Source: JBAJNL01 sp036881885
GTDB lineage: Bacteria > Pseudomonadota > Alphaproteobacteria > Holosporales > Hepatobacteraceae
Direction of reading: 5' to 3'
Assembly (NCBI GenBank): GCA_036881885.1
Contig: JBAJNL010000025.1
Coordinates: 1-20,361, forward strand
Length of the DNA: 20,361 nt
Positions 14,061 through 20,361 of this stretch are shown piece after piece; the first letter of the stretch is position 1, and each line of letters opens with the position of its first letter. The notes under the pieces were generated by a model that saw only the letters and a list, made by a program, of their open reading frames with translations, ran no database searches and had not been told where the DNA came from. The translations under genes were made by a program, and so were the position numbers.

Positions 14061-14836
14061 GTCGTTTCTCCTGATTTATCGTCGCCCTTTTTTAAAAGGG
14101 CACCTTCATCCTTTCTAGCACACCCCTTGCGATCCGTAAAGCTTTTCCAAAGGTCGGGACGCGTTTTTTTTGTCAGCAAAAGGCGTTGTTCGGTGCGCCA
14201 GGCGCGAATTTTTTCGTGATGCCCTGATAACAAAACCTCGGGCACGGGGCGCTCTTGCCACACGCGCGGGCGCGTAAAGTGTGGATATTCCAAAAGGCCG
14301 TCCTCAAAACTTTCTTCGTCCAACGAATCTTGGTTGCCCAAAACACCCGGTAACAAGCGGACGCAGGCTTCGATTAAGGTCATGGCAGCCACCTCGCCAC
14401 CCATTAAGATAAAATCTCCGATTGAAATCTCTAGAACCGACCAATGATCCAGCACTCGCTGATCAACGCCCTCAAAGCGTCCACACAACAACACCAACGG
14501 TCTGGCGTTGCAAGATGCAGCACTGGTGTGTGCGAATGTTTTGGCCATGGCTTGGTTAAACACAGCGCCTTTGGGTGATAAATAGATCAGTTGTGGGTTT
14601 TCAAGGTCACGCACCGCAGCTTTTAAGGCTGCATCGATCACCTCAGGCATCAGAACCATGCCGGCGCCGCCGCCAAAGGCTTGATCATCAACGGTTTGAT
14701 GCGCGTCCTTTGCAAAGTCACGTATGTTCAAAAGCGACAACTGCCAAAGGCCTTTCAAGCGCGCTTTCTCTAAAACGCCGTGCCCCAAGGGACCGGGGAA
14801 CATAGAAGGGTAAAGGGTTAAAACCCGAACGTGCAT
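14057..14836 (-). CDS. trmD: TrmD, tRNA (guanine37-N1)-methyltransferase
   Basis: TrmD is a homodimeric SPOUT enzyme that methylates G37 next to the anticodon using S-adenosylmethionine, preventing +1 frameshifts. The roughly 259-residue product has VLTLYPSMFPGPLGHGVLEKA at the start, then DDQAFGGGAGMVLMPEV, the knot motifs YLSPKG, LLCGRFEGVDQR and SIGDFILMGGE, and the C-terminal RPRVWQERPVPEVLLSGHHEKIRAWR segment. These include the conserved Asp and Arg of the active site. The start is set at ATG 14836 because family similarity begins there; the frame extends to a TTG at 14857 without a ribosome-binding site. The usual upstream partners rpsP and rimM are missing, and xerC diverges from this point. 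Confidence 0.95.
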   Translation of the reverse strand: MHVRVLTLYPSMFPGPLGHGVLEKARLKGLWQLSLLNIRDFAKDAHQTVDDQAFGGGAGMVLMPEVIDAALKAAVRDLENPQLIYLSPKGAVFNQAMAKTFAHTSAASCNARPLVLLCGRFEGVDQRVLDHWSVLEISIGDFILMGGEVAAMTLIEACVRLLPGVLGNQDSLDEESFEDGLLEYPHFTRPRVWQERPVPEVLLSGHHEKIRAWRTEQRLLLTKKTRPDLWKSFTDRKGCARKDEGALLKKGDDKSGETT

Positions 14837-14879
14837 GCCTGTGTGTAAAGAAGTCAAAAGCGCTTAAGGATAGCGTGAC

Positions 14880-15965
14880 ATGTTTTGGGCGCTAAACCAA
14901 GATGTCTGTCGTTTTGTGAGGCAGCGCTTTACCTTTAAGGACAGGCGCGTTACAAAGGGCGCAAGAGCAAAGAAAGGCACGTGGCGAATGATCAAAACGG
15001 CGCGCACACCGCTAACGGTTGAGGGGGTGATGTTGCATGCGCACCCCGCGCTTTTGCCCAAGGTCAGGGCGTTCGAGAGGCATCTTGCCGTCGAGCGTGC
15101 TTTGTCGCCTCTTACGGTGGCAACCTATTTGGCCGATATCAAACAGCTTTTTTTGTTTTTAAAAGACTATCAAGAAGCATTGCCTGGCCTTCAGGCCTTG
15201 CAACAGCTTGAAACCCGTGATGTGCGCTCGTTTTTGGCGCAGCGCTTAACACAAGGGATTGGTAAACGGCGTAATGCCCGCTGGGTTTCGGCTTTGCGCT
15301 CTTTTTTTCGGTTTTTGGCCAAGCATGATGAAGAGAAAAAGTGGCGCAAGCCCCTTGAAACCTTTGCTAACTTGCAGTTGCCCAAGCGCGATAAGCTGTT
15401 GCCCAAAGCTTTGGCCACAGAAGAGGCCCTGCGTTTTACACAATTGCCCGACAACACCTGGGTTGAGGCGCGCGATAAGGCCCTTTTTCTGTTGCTTTAT
15501 GGCACAGGCATGCGTTTGCGAGAGGCCCTTTCTTTAACGCAACAAGAAATTCCCACCACATGGTCAAAGGGGTTTGGGTTGCGTTTTGTGGGCAAGGGCA
15601 ATAAAGAGCGTTTTGTGCCGCTGATTGAAAGCGTGCATCGTGCCATTCGTTTGTATCAAGGCAAAATCCCGCATTTGCTCACCAACGATTCGCCGCTGTT
15701 TTTAGGTGTGCGCGGGAAATGCCTGCATCCTACAAAGGCTGATCAGATCATGGCGGCCTTAAGAGGGGCGCTGGGGCTTAAATCGAATGTGTCGCCGCAC
15801 ACGCTGCGCCATAGCTTTGCAACGCATTTGCTGTCTCAAGGGGTGGGACTGCGCCATATTCAAGAGCTTTTGGGGCATGCCTCCTTAAGCTCAACGCAAA
15901 TTTACACGGATGTCACAACTCATCAGCTGGCCACCACTTATGCCAAGGCGCATCCCCAAAAATAA
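14880..15965 (+). CDS. xerC: XerC-type tyrosine recombinase
   Basis: XerC partners XerD at dif during chromosome dimer resolution. The 361-residue product has the N-terminal DNA-binding domain (about 60-155, with LAVERALSPLTVATYLADI) and a complete catalytic set: Arg212 (TGMRLREAL), Lys239 (VGKGNKERF), His307 and Arg310 (HTLRH), His333 (LLGHA) and Tyr342 (TQIYT). The C-terminal tail HQLATTYAKAHPQ is the XerC type. ATG 14880 has AAGGA 9 bases upstream. However, its first 36 residues are basic and unlike the family, and ATG 14988 (325 residues, weak AAAGG site) would give the usual length, so the start is uncertain. The gene diverges from trmD and ends 10 bases from the convergent glycosyltransferase gene. 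Confidence 0.9.
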   Translation: MFWALNQDVCRFVRQRFTFKDRRVTKGARAKKGTWRMIKTARTPLTVEGVMLHAHPALLPKVRAFERHLAVERALSPLTVATYLADIKQLFLFLKDYQEALPGLQALQQLETRDVRSFLAQRLTQGIGKRRNARWVSALRSFFRFLAKHDEEKKWRKPLETFANLQLPKRDKLLPKALATEEALRFTQLPDNTWVEARDKALFLLLYGTGMRLREALSLTQQEIPTTWSKGFGLRFVGKGNKERFVPLIESVHRAIRLYQGKIPHLLTNDSPLFLGVRGKCLHPTKADQIMAALRGALGLKSNVSPHTLRHSFATHLLSQGVGLRHIQELLGHASLSSTQIYTDVTTHQLATTYAKAHPQK

Positions 15966-15975
15966 GGCGTTGGCT

Positions 15976-17172
15976 TTATGTTTTGGCTGCAGATTTTTTT
16001 GCCGTGCGCAAAACGGTTTGGTAAAGCGCTAGCGTTCTTTGGTGGCAGGCCTCTTCATTAAAATGTGTTTCGATGCGTTTTCGGGCCTTTTGCCCCATGC
16101 GCGAACGCTGTGTGTGTGAAAGGGCGATCAAGCTGCGCAAACCTTGCACCAGCTCGGAAGGGGGCACCAGCAAACCCGTTTGTGCGTTCAAAAGAATCTC
16201 TTGCGCGCCACCCTCGTTAAAGGCCAAAACGGGCAGCTGCATGGCGCCGGCTTCGGCAATCACACGGCCAAAGCCTTCGGGTTTTTGTGTGGGCACGGCC
16301 ATACTATCGGCCAGCTGGTAAAAAGGCCGTGGGTCTTGCGCAAAAGGTAACAAAAGAACCGTTTTCGCCAACTGATGTTGCTGGCAATAGGCTTTCAGTT
16401 TCTGTGTGTATTGGCTGTCTGTTTGCGCACCCAGCAAAATGACCTTCAAATTTGGATGCGTTTTTTGTATATTCAGCTGTTTAAGCGCTTTTAAAACCTG
16501 CAGCTGGCCTTTGATAAAAGAGGCACGCCCTGGCACCAGCAGCACCTGTGCCTTGGGTGGCAGCGCTAAAACCTTCTGGGCGTCAAGGGGTTTAAAAGTG
16601 GCGCTTGGACTAAAAAAAGCGGTGTTAATGCCGCGCGGAATGCACTTAAGGCAGGCGCGCTCAAGGCAAGTGGTGTCACGGTAAACGGTTTGGATGTGTT
16701 GTAAAACGGTTTTTGAAATGGCAATGGTGGCATTGGCCTTTAACATCACTTTGTTATAAAAGCGCTTCAAGGCGTTTTGGTGGCCATACAAAGCGTGATA
16801 GGTGGCAATCCAGGGGATGCCCGTTAAAAAGCTGGCCAAATAGCACGACCACGCAGGCCCGCGTGAATGCGTGTGTATTAAATTAATATCGTTTTCTTGC
16901 ACAAAGCGTTTTAGCGCCAAACCGTTCAAAAGCAACCTCAAGGGATTTTTGTGCTGCAAGGGCAAGTGAGCATACTGTCTTGACGGCACAGAGGTGACGC
17001 AGTCTTTATGGTGGGTGCTTGACGCAAGATAAACGCGCACAAAAGGCTGTTGTGCTAAAAAGGCCGTTAGCTGCAAAACATCTTGTTCCACGCCGCCCGC
17101 CTTAAGCGCCGGTACAACATGTAATACTCTTATTTGTTTTTGAAAGAGACGTTTATGGTTCATGCGCACCAT
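15976..17172 (-). CDS. Family GT4 (GT-B fold) glycosyltransferase
   Basis: Such enzymes transfer a sugar from an activated donor, usually in lipopolysaccharide, capsule or glycolipid synthesis at the cytoplasmic face of the inner membrane. The 398-residue product has the N-terminal Rossmann half, VLHVVPALKAGGVEQ (16-30) with the acceptor-side glycine loop, and INLIHTHSR (about 96-104). The C-terminal half has VPGRASFIKGQ (213-223, the donor-binding Arg/Lys pair) and PEGFGRVIAEAGAMQLPVLA with the EX7E motif at Glu299 and Glu307. NEGGAQEIL follows. The start is ATG 17172; ATG 17163 is an alternative, and neither has a good ribosome-binding site. It lies 27 bases downstream of tRNA-Gly on the same strand, so it may share that transcript. 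The acceptor is unknown. Confidence 0.9.
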   Translation of the reverse strand: MVRMNHKRLFQKQIRVLHVVPALKAGGVEQDVLQLTAFLAQQPFVRVYLASSTHHKDCVTSVPSRQYAHLPLQHKNPLRLLLNGLALKRFVQENDINLIHTHSRGPAWSCYLASFLTGIPWIATYHALYGHQNALKRFYNKVMLKANATIAISKTVLQHIQTVYRDTTCLERACLKCIPRGINTAFFSPSATFKPLDAQKVLALPPKAQVLLVPGRASFIKGQLQVLKALKQLNIQKTHPNLKVILLGAQTDSQYTQKLKAYCQQHQLAKTVLLLPFAQDPRPFYQLADSMAVPTQKPEGFGRVIAEAGAMQLPVLAFNEGGAQEILLNAQTGLLVPPSELVQGLRSLIALSHTQRSRMGQKARKRIETHFNEEACHQRTLALYQTVLRTAKKSAAKT

Positions 17173-17199
17173 GCATTGTTTTCAAATGTGTATCACCCT

Positions 17200-17273
17200 T
17201 GGAGCGGGTGATGGGGATCGAACCCACACTACCAGCTTGGAAGGCTGGGGCTCTACCATTGAGCTACACCCGC
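17200..17273 (-). tRNA. tRNA-Gly (anticodon TCC)
   Basis: The minus strand folds as a complete cloverleaf. The acceptor stem is GCGGGTG/CACCCGC, the D-arm is GCTC-AATGGTA-GAGC, and the anticodon stem CCAGC/GCTGG holds the loop CTTCCAA with anticodon TCC. A 4-base variable loop precedes the T-arm GTGGG-TTCGATC-CCCAT. The discriminator is T and the 3' CCA is encoded. It reads GGA and probably GGG codons. The GT4 glycosyltransferase gene starts 27 bases downstream on the same strand. Confidence 0.97.
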
Positions 17274-17407
17274 ACACCCTAAGACTAGCAAATGTCTTTC
17301 TGGGTGGCCAGAGCTGGCGTGTTTTTAATGTGCCCCGTTGTGTCTGTCTTTTTTTGGCCCTCTTCTTGAATGTCAGAAAAAACATAAGGGTTCAGGTGTT
17401 TTGTGTG

Positions 17408-17938
17408 ATGCGTTTTGATAAAGATCAGGTGATCGGTTTTTTGTTTGTCAGTTTGTCATGTTTGGGGCTTTCGTGTGGCGTTCTGACTGCAGCGGAAAAA
17501 GAGTCTGACGAAAGCACAGAAGAAACATCGGATGATAAATCGTCCTCAAAAGAGGAATCAGAGGAAGAGTCAGAAGAAAAATCTGAAGATAAATCATCAG
17601 ATGAGAAAAAAGACGACAAAGAAAAATCTGATAAAGAGTCTGTAGAAAAAGACGAAAAAGAGAAAGACGAGAAAACGTCTTCCGATAAAGACAAAAAAGA
17701 ATCAGATCAAAAGGACGATAAAGATTCTAAAAAAGAATCTGACGAAGAGGAGGAATCTGAGGAAGAAGAAGTCGAAGAGGACGACAAAAAGGGCGATGAT
17801 AAGAAAAAAGACGACGCATCAGATAAAGACGATGATGACGACGAAGAGGTCGATGAAGAATGGGACGGGGACGATGATGAAGCTAAAAAAAACGATTTTA
17901 GCTTAAGCTATGCCTCGCGCATTGAAAAAGATTTTTAA
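17408..17938 (+). CDS. Exported, extremely acidic Ser/Asp/Glu/Lys low-complexity protein
   Basis: The 176-residue product starts MRFDKDQVIGFLFVSLSCLG, a signal peptide likely cut after the LTAA near residue 29. From there to about residue 160, nearly every residue is Glu, Asp, Lys or Ser, with acidic residues well ahead of Lys and runs such as EEEESEEEEVEEDD and DDDDDEE. The short C-terminal end NDFSLSYASRIEKDF is the only ordinary sequence and may be a folded or targeting tail. The start is ATG 17408, with AGGTG 9 bases upstream; the frame stays open upstream only because it crosses the tRNA-Gly gene antisense. No family can be named. Cation binding or a surface polyanion are possible roles. 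Confidence 0.7.
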   Translation: MRFDKDQVIGFLFVSLSCLGLSCGVLTAAEKESDESTEETSDDKSSSKEESEEESEEKSEDKSSDEKKDDKEKSDKESVEKDEKEKDEKTSSDKDKKESDQKDDKDSKKESDEEEESEEEEVEEDDKKGDDKKKDDASDKDDDDDEEVDEEWDGDDDEAKKNDFSLSYASRIEKDF

Positions 17939-18011
17939 GGTGCCCAAAGGGCAGGCGCCAGGGCCCACCCCTTAAGCTTATGCATCTTGATGATGCCGTC
18001 ATGGTTTCGCT

Positions 18012-18737
18012 TTAAAGCGGAAACATCACACCCAAAGACACCGTGTGCGTCATCAAGCGCTCTTTTTTCAGGGTCAATTCGTTAATACCGATTGTGTGTT
18101 TTTGCTGCATCTTGCCGTAATAGGCAAAATCATACCCAAACTGAAGGGCGCAAGGACCAAAATCCTTCGAGACACCCAAACCTGCGGTTGGACCTACTTT
18201 CCACTTTGTGGCTTTCTTGCTGTGATAGGTTGCTACGGGTGTGTTCGGGTCGTCCAACAGCGAAAAGGTTGTTTTAAACTGTGCAACGGACACACCAAAA
18301 CGCACATAGGGTGTAAAGCCAATGTTATAAGCTTCGTTGGGCAAAGCCAAGCGAACGGTGGCAGCACCTTGAAAGCCGGGTTTTAAAACGTTTTTTAGAA
18401 CGTAAGCAGGATCTGTTTCCTTGCTTTTTTCGCAACCAAAGGCATAAGAAGCATCAAGGCCAAAGCCAACTGACAGGGATTCAAAAACAAAATCATATAA
18501 AAAAGCTGCACCAACTTTTGCACCATGGGCGGTTTTTTTATTCTCTAATAGAGGAACAGTTCTTCCGGTGGTAGAGTCTCTATTACTGTTTTTATCTTTA
18601 GAGCCAATGTTCTGGTATGCACCAAAAACGCCTAAAGATACTTTTTGTTTGACATCATCTGCCCAAACTGCAGTGGTTGTCATCAAGGCAGCACCGGTGC
18701 ACAAGAAAAGAGCGGATTTTTTAACTATCTGTCGCAT
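18012..18737 (-). CDS. Predicted outer-membrane beta-barrel protein
   Basis: The 241-residue product has a signal peptide (MRQIVKKSALFLCTGAALMTTTAVWA, cut after AWA near residue 26) and a mature part of alternating hydrophobic/polar strands. Examples are VSLGVFGAYQNIG, GAKVGAAFLYDFVF, LSVGFGLDASYAFG, IGFTPYVRFGVSVAQF, VGPTAGLGVSKDFG and LQFGYDFAYYG. It ends MTHTVSLGVMFPL. Size and Gly/aromatic pattern fit small 8-strand opacity/OmpA-type barrels. The two cysteines (CEKSKE and GPCALQF) could lie in a loop and a strand. The start is ATG 18735-18737, with AGGAG 11 bases upstream. A strong palindrome, CGCTTTAAAGCG, spans the last codons and stop. It diverges from the next gene across an AT-rich 157-base gap. 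The specific family is not identified. Confidence 0.75.
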   Translation of the reverse strand: MRQIVKKSALFLCTGAALMTTTAVWADDVKQKVSLGVFGAYQNIGSKDKNSNRDSTTGRTVPLLENKKTAHGAKVGAAFLYDFVFESLSVGFGLDASYAFGCEKSKETDPAYVLKNVLKPGFQGAATVRLALPNEAYNIGFTPYVRFGVSVAQFKTTFSLLDDPNTPVATYHSKKATKWKVGPTAGLGVSKDFGPCALQFGYDFAYYGKMQQKHTIGINELTLKKERLMTHTVSLGVMFPL

Positions 18738-18894
18738 TGCAAGTATAACTCCTAAAAAAAATAAACTATTGAAACAAAATTTAGATCGTATTTTGTGTCT
18801 TTTCTTTTTTATTTCAAACAAAAGGATCAATCGATTTGTAATAAATGTTTTTTTTTCTCTTACTAAGGGCAGTTTTTTACTAAGGAGACTTTTT
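18738..18894. promoter_or_regulatory. Shared AT-rich divergent promoter region
   Basis: The 157 bases separate the starts of the barrel gene (minus) and the large exported-protein gene (plus), so they must serve both. They contain a 9-base T tract (18848-18856), a TTTCAAACAAAAGG block and ATTTGTAATAAATG, which resembles a -10 region. I could not choose a confident promoter for either gene. The plus-strand gene has an ideal AAGGAG (18882-18887) 7 bases before its ATG. Confidence 0.4.
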
Positions 18895-20352
18895 ATGCAA
18901 ACAAAGAACATGCGCCTTTTGAAAGCAAGCGTGCTGTGTCTGTCTGTTTTTTTGCTAAAACAAACGGGCCACGCCGGTCTTGCCAATAGGATGAAAGAAT
19001 CTACTTTCAAGGGAGATGATGCATTCTATACTGGCGTGTCCTTGATTCCTGATCAGGCTATAGAGGACTGGAGTAAGAGGATTGCTGAACTGCGGTTGGA
19101 TTGGTTACTGCCTTTAGATCCAAAGCAAGCAAACGATCGCAAGCTTGTGCAACAGCGTGGCGAGTATTGTAACGAGTTTGTAGGAGCTCTTCCTTGGGCA
19201 TTAAATAATGTCTCACAAGATCAGCACTTAAAGAGTTTTCAAAACGATGTGGGTGCCATCGCATCTGGTCAATCTGCTTCTGTCAAGGATGTTGCTGATC
19301 GTGATGTGCGAAACGCTCTGAAAGGTCTTGCTGAGAATGCACCAGAGGCGAATAATCGACTCGCCAAATTAGTTCTCAGAAAAGTGGCGTTTGGGTTTTC
19401 TGAAGTTGCTAAAACGATCAAAGAAACTCCGGATGCTAAGCAGGCTGAACTCATGCAATACGCTTTGCAAGCACTTCGGCAATCAGGTGTGTTAGAAGAT
19501 CTCGCTGTACAACCTTTTGCCAACGAGTTTCAAGCCTTGTTCCAACAAGCTAGTGCTTCTGCCGGCAAGACACCCTCACGCAAGCACAAATCGCGCTCAT
19601 CAGGTAGAACGCATCGGTATCCTGCTGCAAGCTTGGCTCCTTATATGCGTTCTCACGTGGCGCAACAGACTCCGTCGAGCAGTTCCGATGACGAGGCAGA
19701 ACATGAAGAAAGAACCTCTTACGGCCTTGACGCTTATGGTCAATCGGTGAGGCACAACCCGCCGATGCAGCACAGTTCATGGGGCTTTCCCCCTCATAAT
19801 GCTGCTGGTGCAAGCGGAGTAGGGGGTTTTGAGGGTTTTCAGAGTGAAGATGATAGCAAATTCTCCGGGTATGTGCCTGCGAGGCCACCAGCGCACGTTC
19901 TACCTTTTGAGGATCAGGACTTGGGAGCTCAGGCAGCAGCGCTGTATAACAGGCCTTTAGGTAGAACCCCATCTGTGCTAGTTCGACAGAGCCGTTACGA
20001 GCACGGCTACAAACAGGCTAGAAATTTGTTGAACAAGCTACTCAGAGAGCCGGTCTCAGCGGTTGTGATAGGCGAGGCTTGCGAGGCTGCGCAGACGCTA
20101 TTAGCATCCCTGACAGAAGAGCAAAAGGAAGCGGCGAAAGAGTGGTTGACCCCTATGCAACAGGGCCTACAAGAGGGCGAATACGAGGCAGATATCGAGG
20201 AAGCTGTCAACCGGATTGGTGGTGTGGCAAATCTCATGGAAGCGCTCGGCCTTGATGTGCCCAAAGACGATGATCATAGAAGCAGCAGTTCAAGCTCAGA
20301 ATCTGATTCAGATGCAGATTCTGTCGACACTGTTGTTAATGCAACACTTTGA
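18895..20352 (+). CDS. Exported protein of unknown family; candidate effector or surface protein
   Basis: The 485-residue product starts MQTKNMRLLKASVLCLSVFLLKQTGHA, a signal peptide with likely cleavage after residue 27. Residues about 50-215 look alpha-helical (for example AKQAELMQYALQALRQSG). Residues about 216-345 are Ser/Pro/His/Gly-rich and probably disordered, beginning with a basic RKHKSRSSGRTHR stretch. Residues about 365-448 are helical again (ARNLLNKLLREPVSAVVIG, then IEEAVNRIGGVANLMEALGL). The tail 449-485 is DDD followed by a Ser/Asp run. ATG 18895 is chosen because AAGGAG sits 7 bases upstream and the signal peptide begins there. The gene closes just before the window ends. No enzymatic motif is seen. 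Helices alternating with disorder and a charged tail are common in secreted proteins of intracellular bacteria, so an effector role is plausible but unproven. Confidence 0.7.
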   Translation: MQTKNMRLLKASVLCLSVFLLKQTGHAGLANRMKESTFKGDDAFYTGVSLIPDQAIEDWSKRIAELRLDWLLPLDPKQANDRKLVQQRGEYCNEFVGALPWALNNVSQDQHLKSFQNDVGAIASGQSASVKDVADRDVRNALKGLAENAPEANNRLAKLVLRKVAFGFSEVAKTIKETPDAKQAELMQYALQALRQSGVLEDLAVQPFANEFQALFQQASASAGKTPSRKHKSRSSGRTHRYPAASLAPYMRSHVAQQTPSSSSDDEAEHEERTSYGLDAYGQSVRHNPPMQHSSWGFPPHNAAGASGVGGFEGFQSEDDSKFSGYVPARPPAHVLPFEDQDLGAQAAALYNRPLGRTPSVLVRQSRYEHGYKQARNLLNKLLREPVSAVVIGEACEAAQTLLASLTEEQKEAAKEWLTPMQQGLQEGEYEADIEEAVNRIGGVANLMEALGLDVPKDDDHRSSSSSSESDSDADSVDTVVNATL

Positions 20353-20361
20353 GACAAGCTG

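Noticed and set aside
17162..17407. N-terminal part of a 258-residue frame ahead of the acidic protein
   Set aside because: It is the antisense translation of tRNA-Gly plus intergenic sequence; the signal peptide and AGGTG site support ATG 17408.
17941..17953. TGCCC-AAA-GGGCA hairpin as a terminator for the acidic protein gene
   Set aside because: The stem is only 5 bp and no T-run follows; left unassigned.
18568..18894. 109-residue upstream extension of the 485-residue exported protein
   Set aside because: It runs antisense through the barrel gene; AAGGAG and a signal peptide place the start at 18895.
18738..19010. 91-residue upstream extension of the barrel protein
   Set aside because: It overlaps the divergent gene and promoter region; the signal peptide begins at 18737.

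Overview
The window looks like chromosomal DNA of an alphaproteobacterium, most likely a host-associated or intracellular one. The housekeeping genes (der, trmD-rplS, xerC, xerD, a FabK/nitronate-monooxygenase-type flavoenzyme) read as alphaproteobacterial. A biotin-uptake gene, a partial type VI secretion (T6SS) operon, several secreted proteins of unknown function and many short palindromic dispersed repeats suggest a Holosporales- or Rickettsiales-like symbiont or pathogen. That placement is inference from gene content; no database search was possible.

Layout, left to right. 1-182 is a dispersed-repeat block. 183-1244 (minus) encodes a protein with the adenosine-kinase/PfkB fold, but it has a signal peptide and has lost the catalytic residues. 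bioY (1510-2121, plus) follows. 2138-8402 is a minus-strand tssL-tssM-tssA operon: the inner-membrane complex plus TssA of a T6SS, with no sheath, tube or baseplate genes in view. A XerD-type recombinase (8610-9638, minus) comes next. A second repeat block (9766-9950) sits directly upstream of the flavoenzyme gene (10022-11110, plus). A decayed duplicate of that gene's 3' end lies at 11170-11242. A small secreted coiled-coil protein (11601-11888) and a third repeat block (11926-12030) follow.

The middle right holds housekeeping genes: der (minus), rplS and trmD (minus, 4-base overlap), xerC (plus, divergent from trmD), a GT4 glycosyltransferase (minus) and tRNA-Gly(TCC) (minus). The right end is a surface/secretion island: an extremely acidic Ser/Asp/Glu/Lys-rich exported protein (17408-17938, plus), a predicted outer-membrane beta-barrel protein (18012-18737, minus) and, divergent from it, a 485-residue exported protein of unknown family with a disordered middle and a Ser/Asp tail (18895-20352, plus).

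The strongest leads are: (1) the exported PfkB-fold pseudokinase and its well-formed promoter containing an operator-like palindrome; (2) an about 112-bp palindromic repeat in which one nested hairpin keeps position and shape between copies while its stem sequence changes completely, and whose fragments abut the stop codons of three minus-strand genes; (3) the decayed duplicate of the flavoenzyme gene's 3' end; and (4) the secreted-protein island at the right edge, next to a genome that encodes a T6SS.
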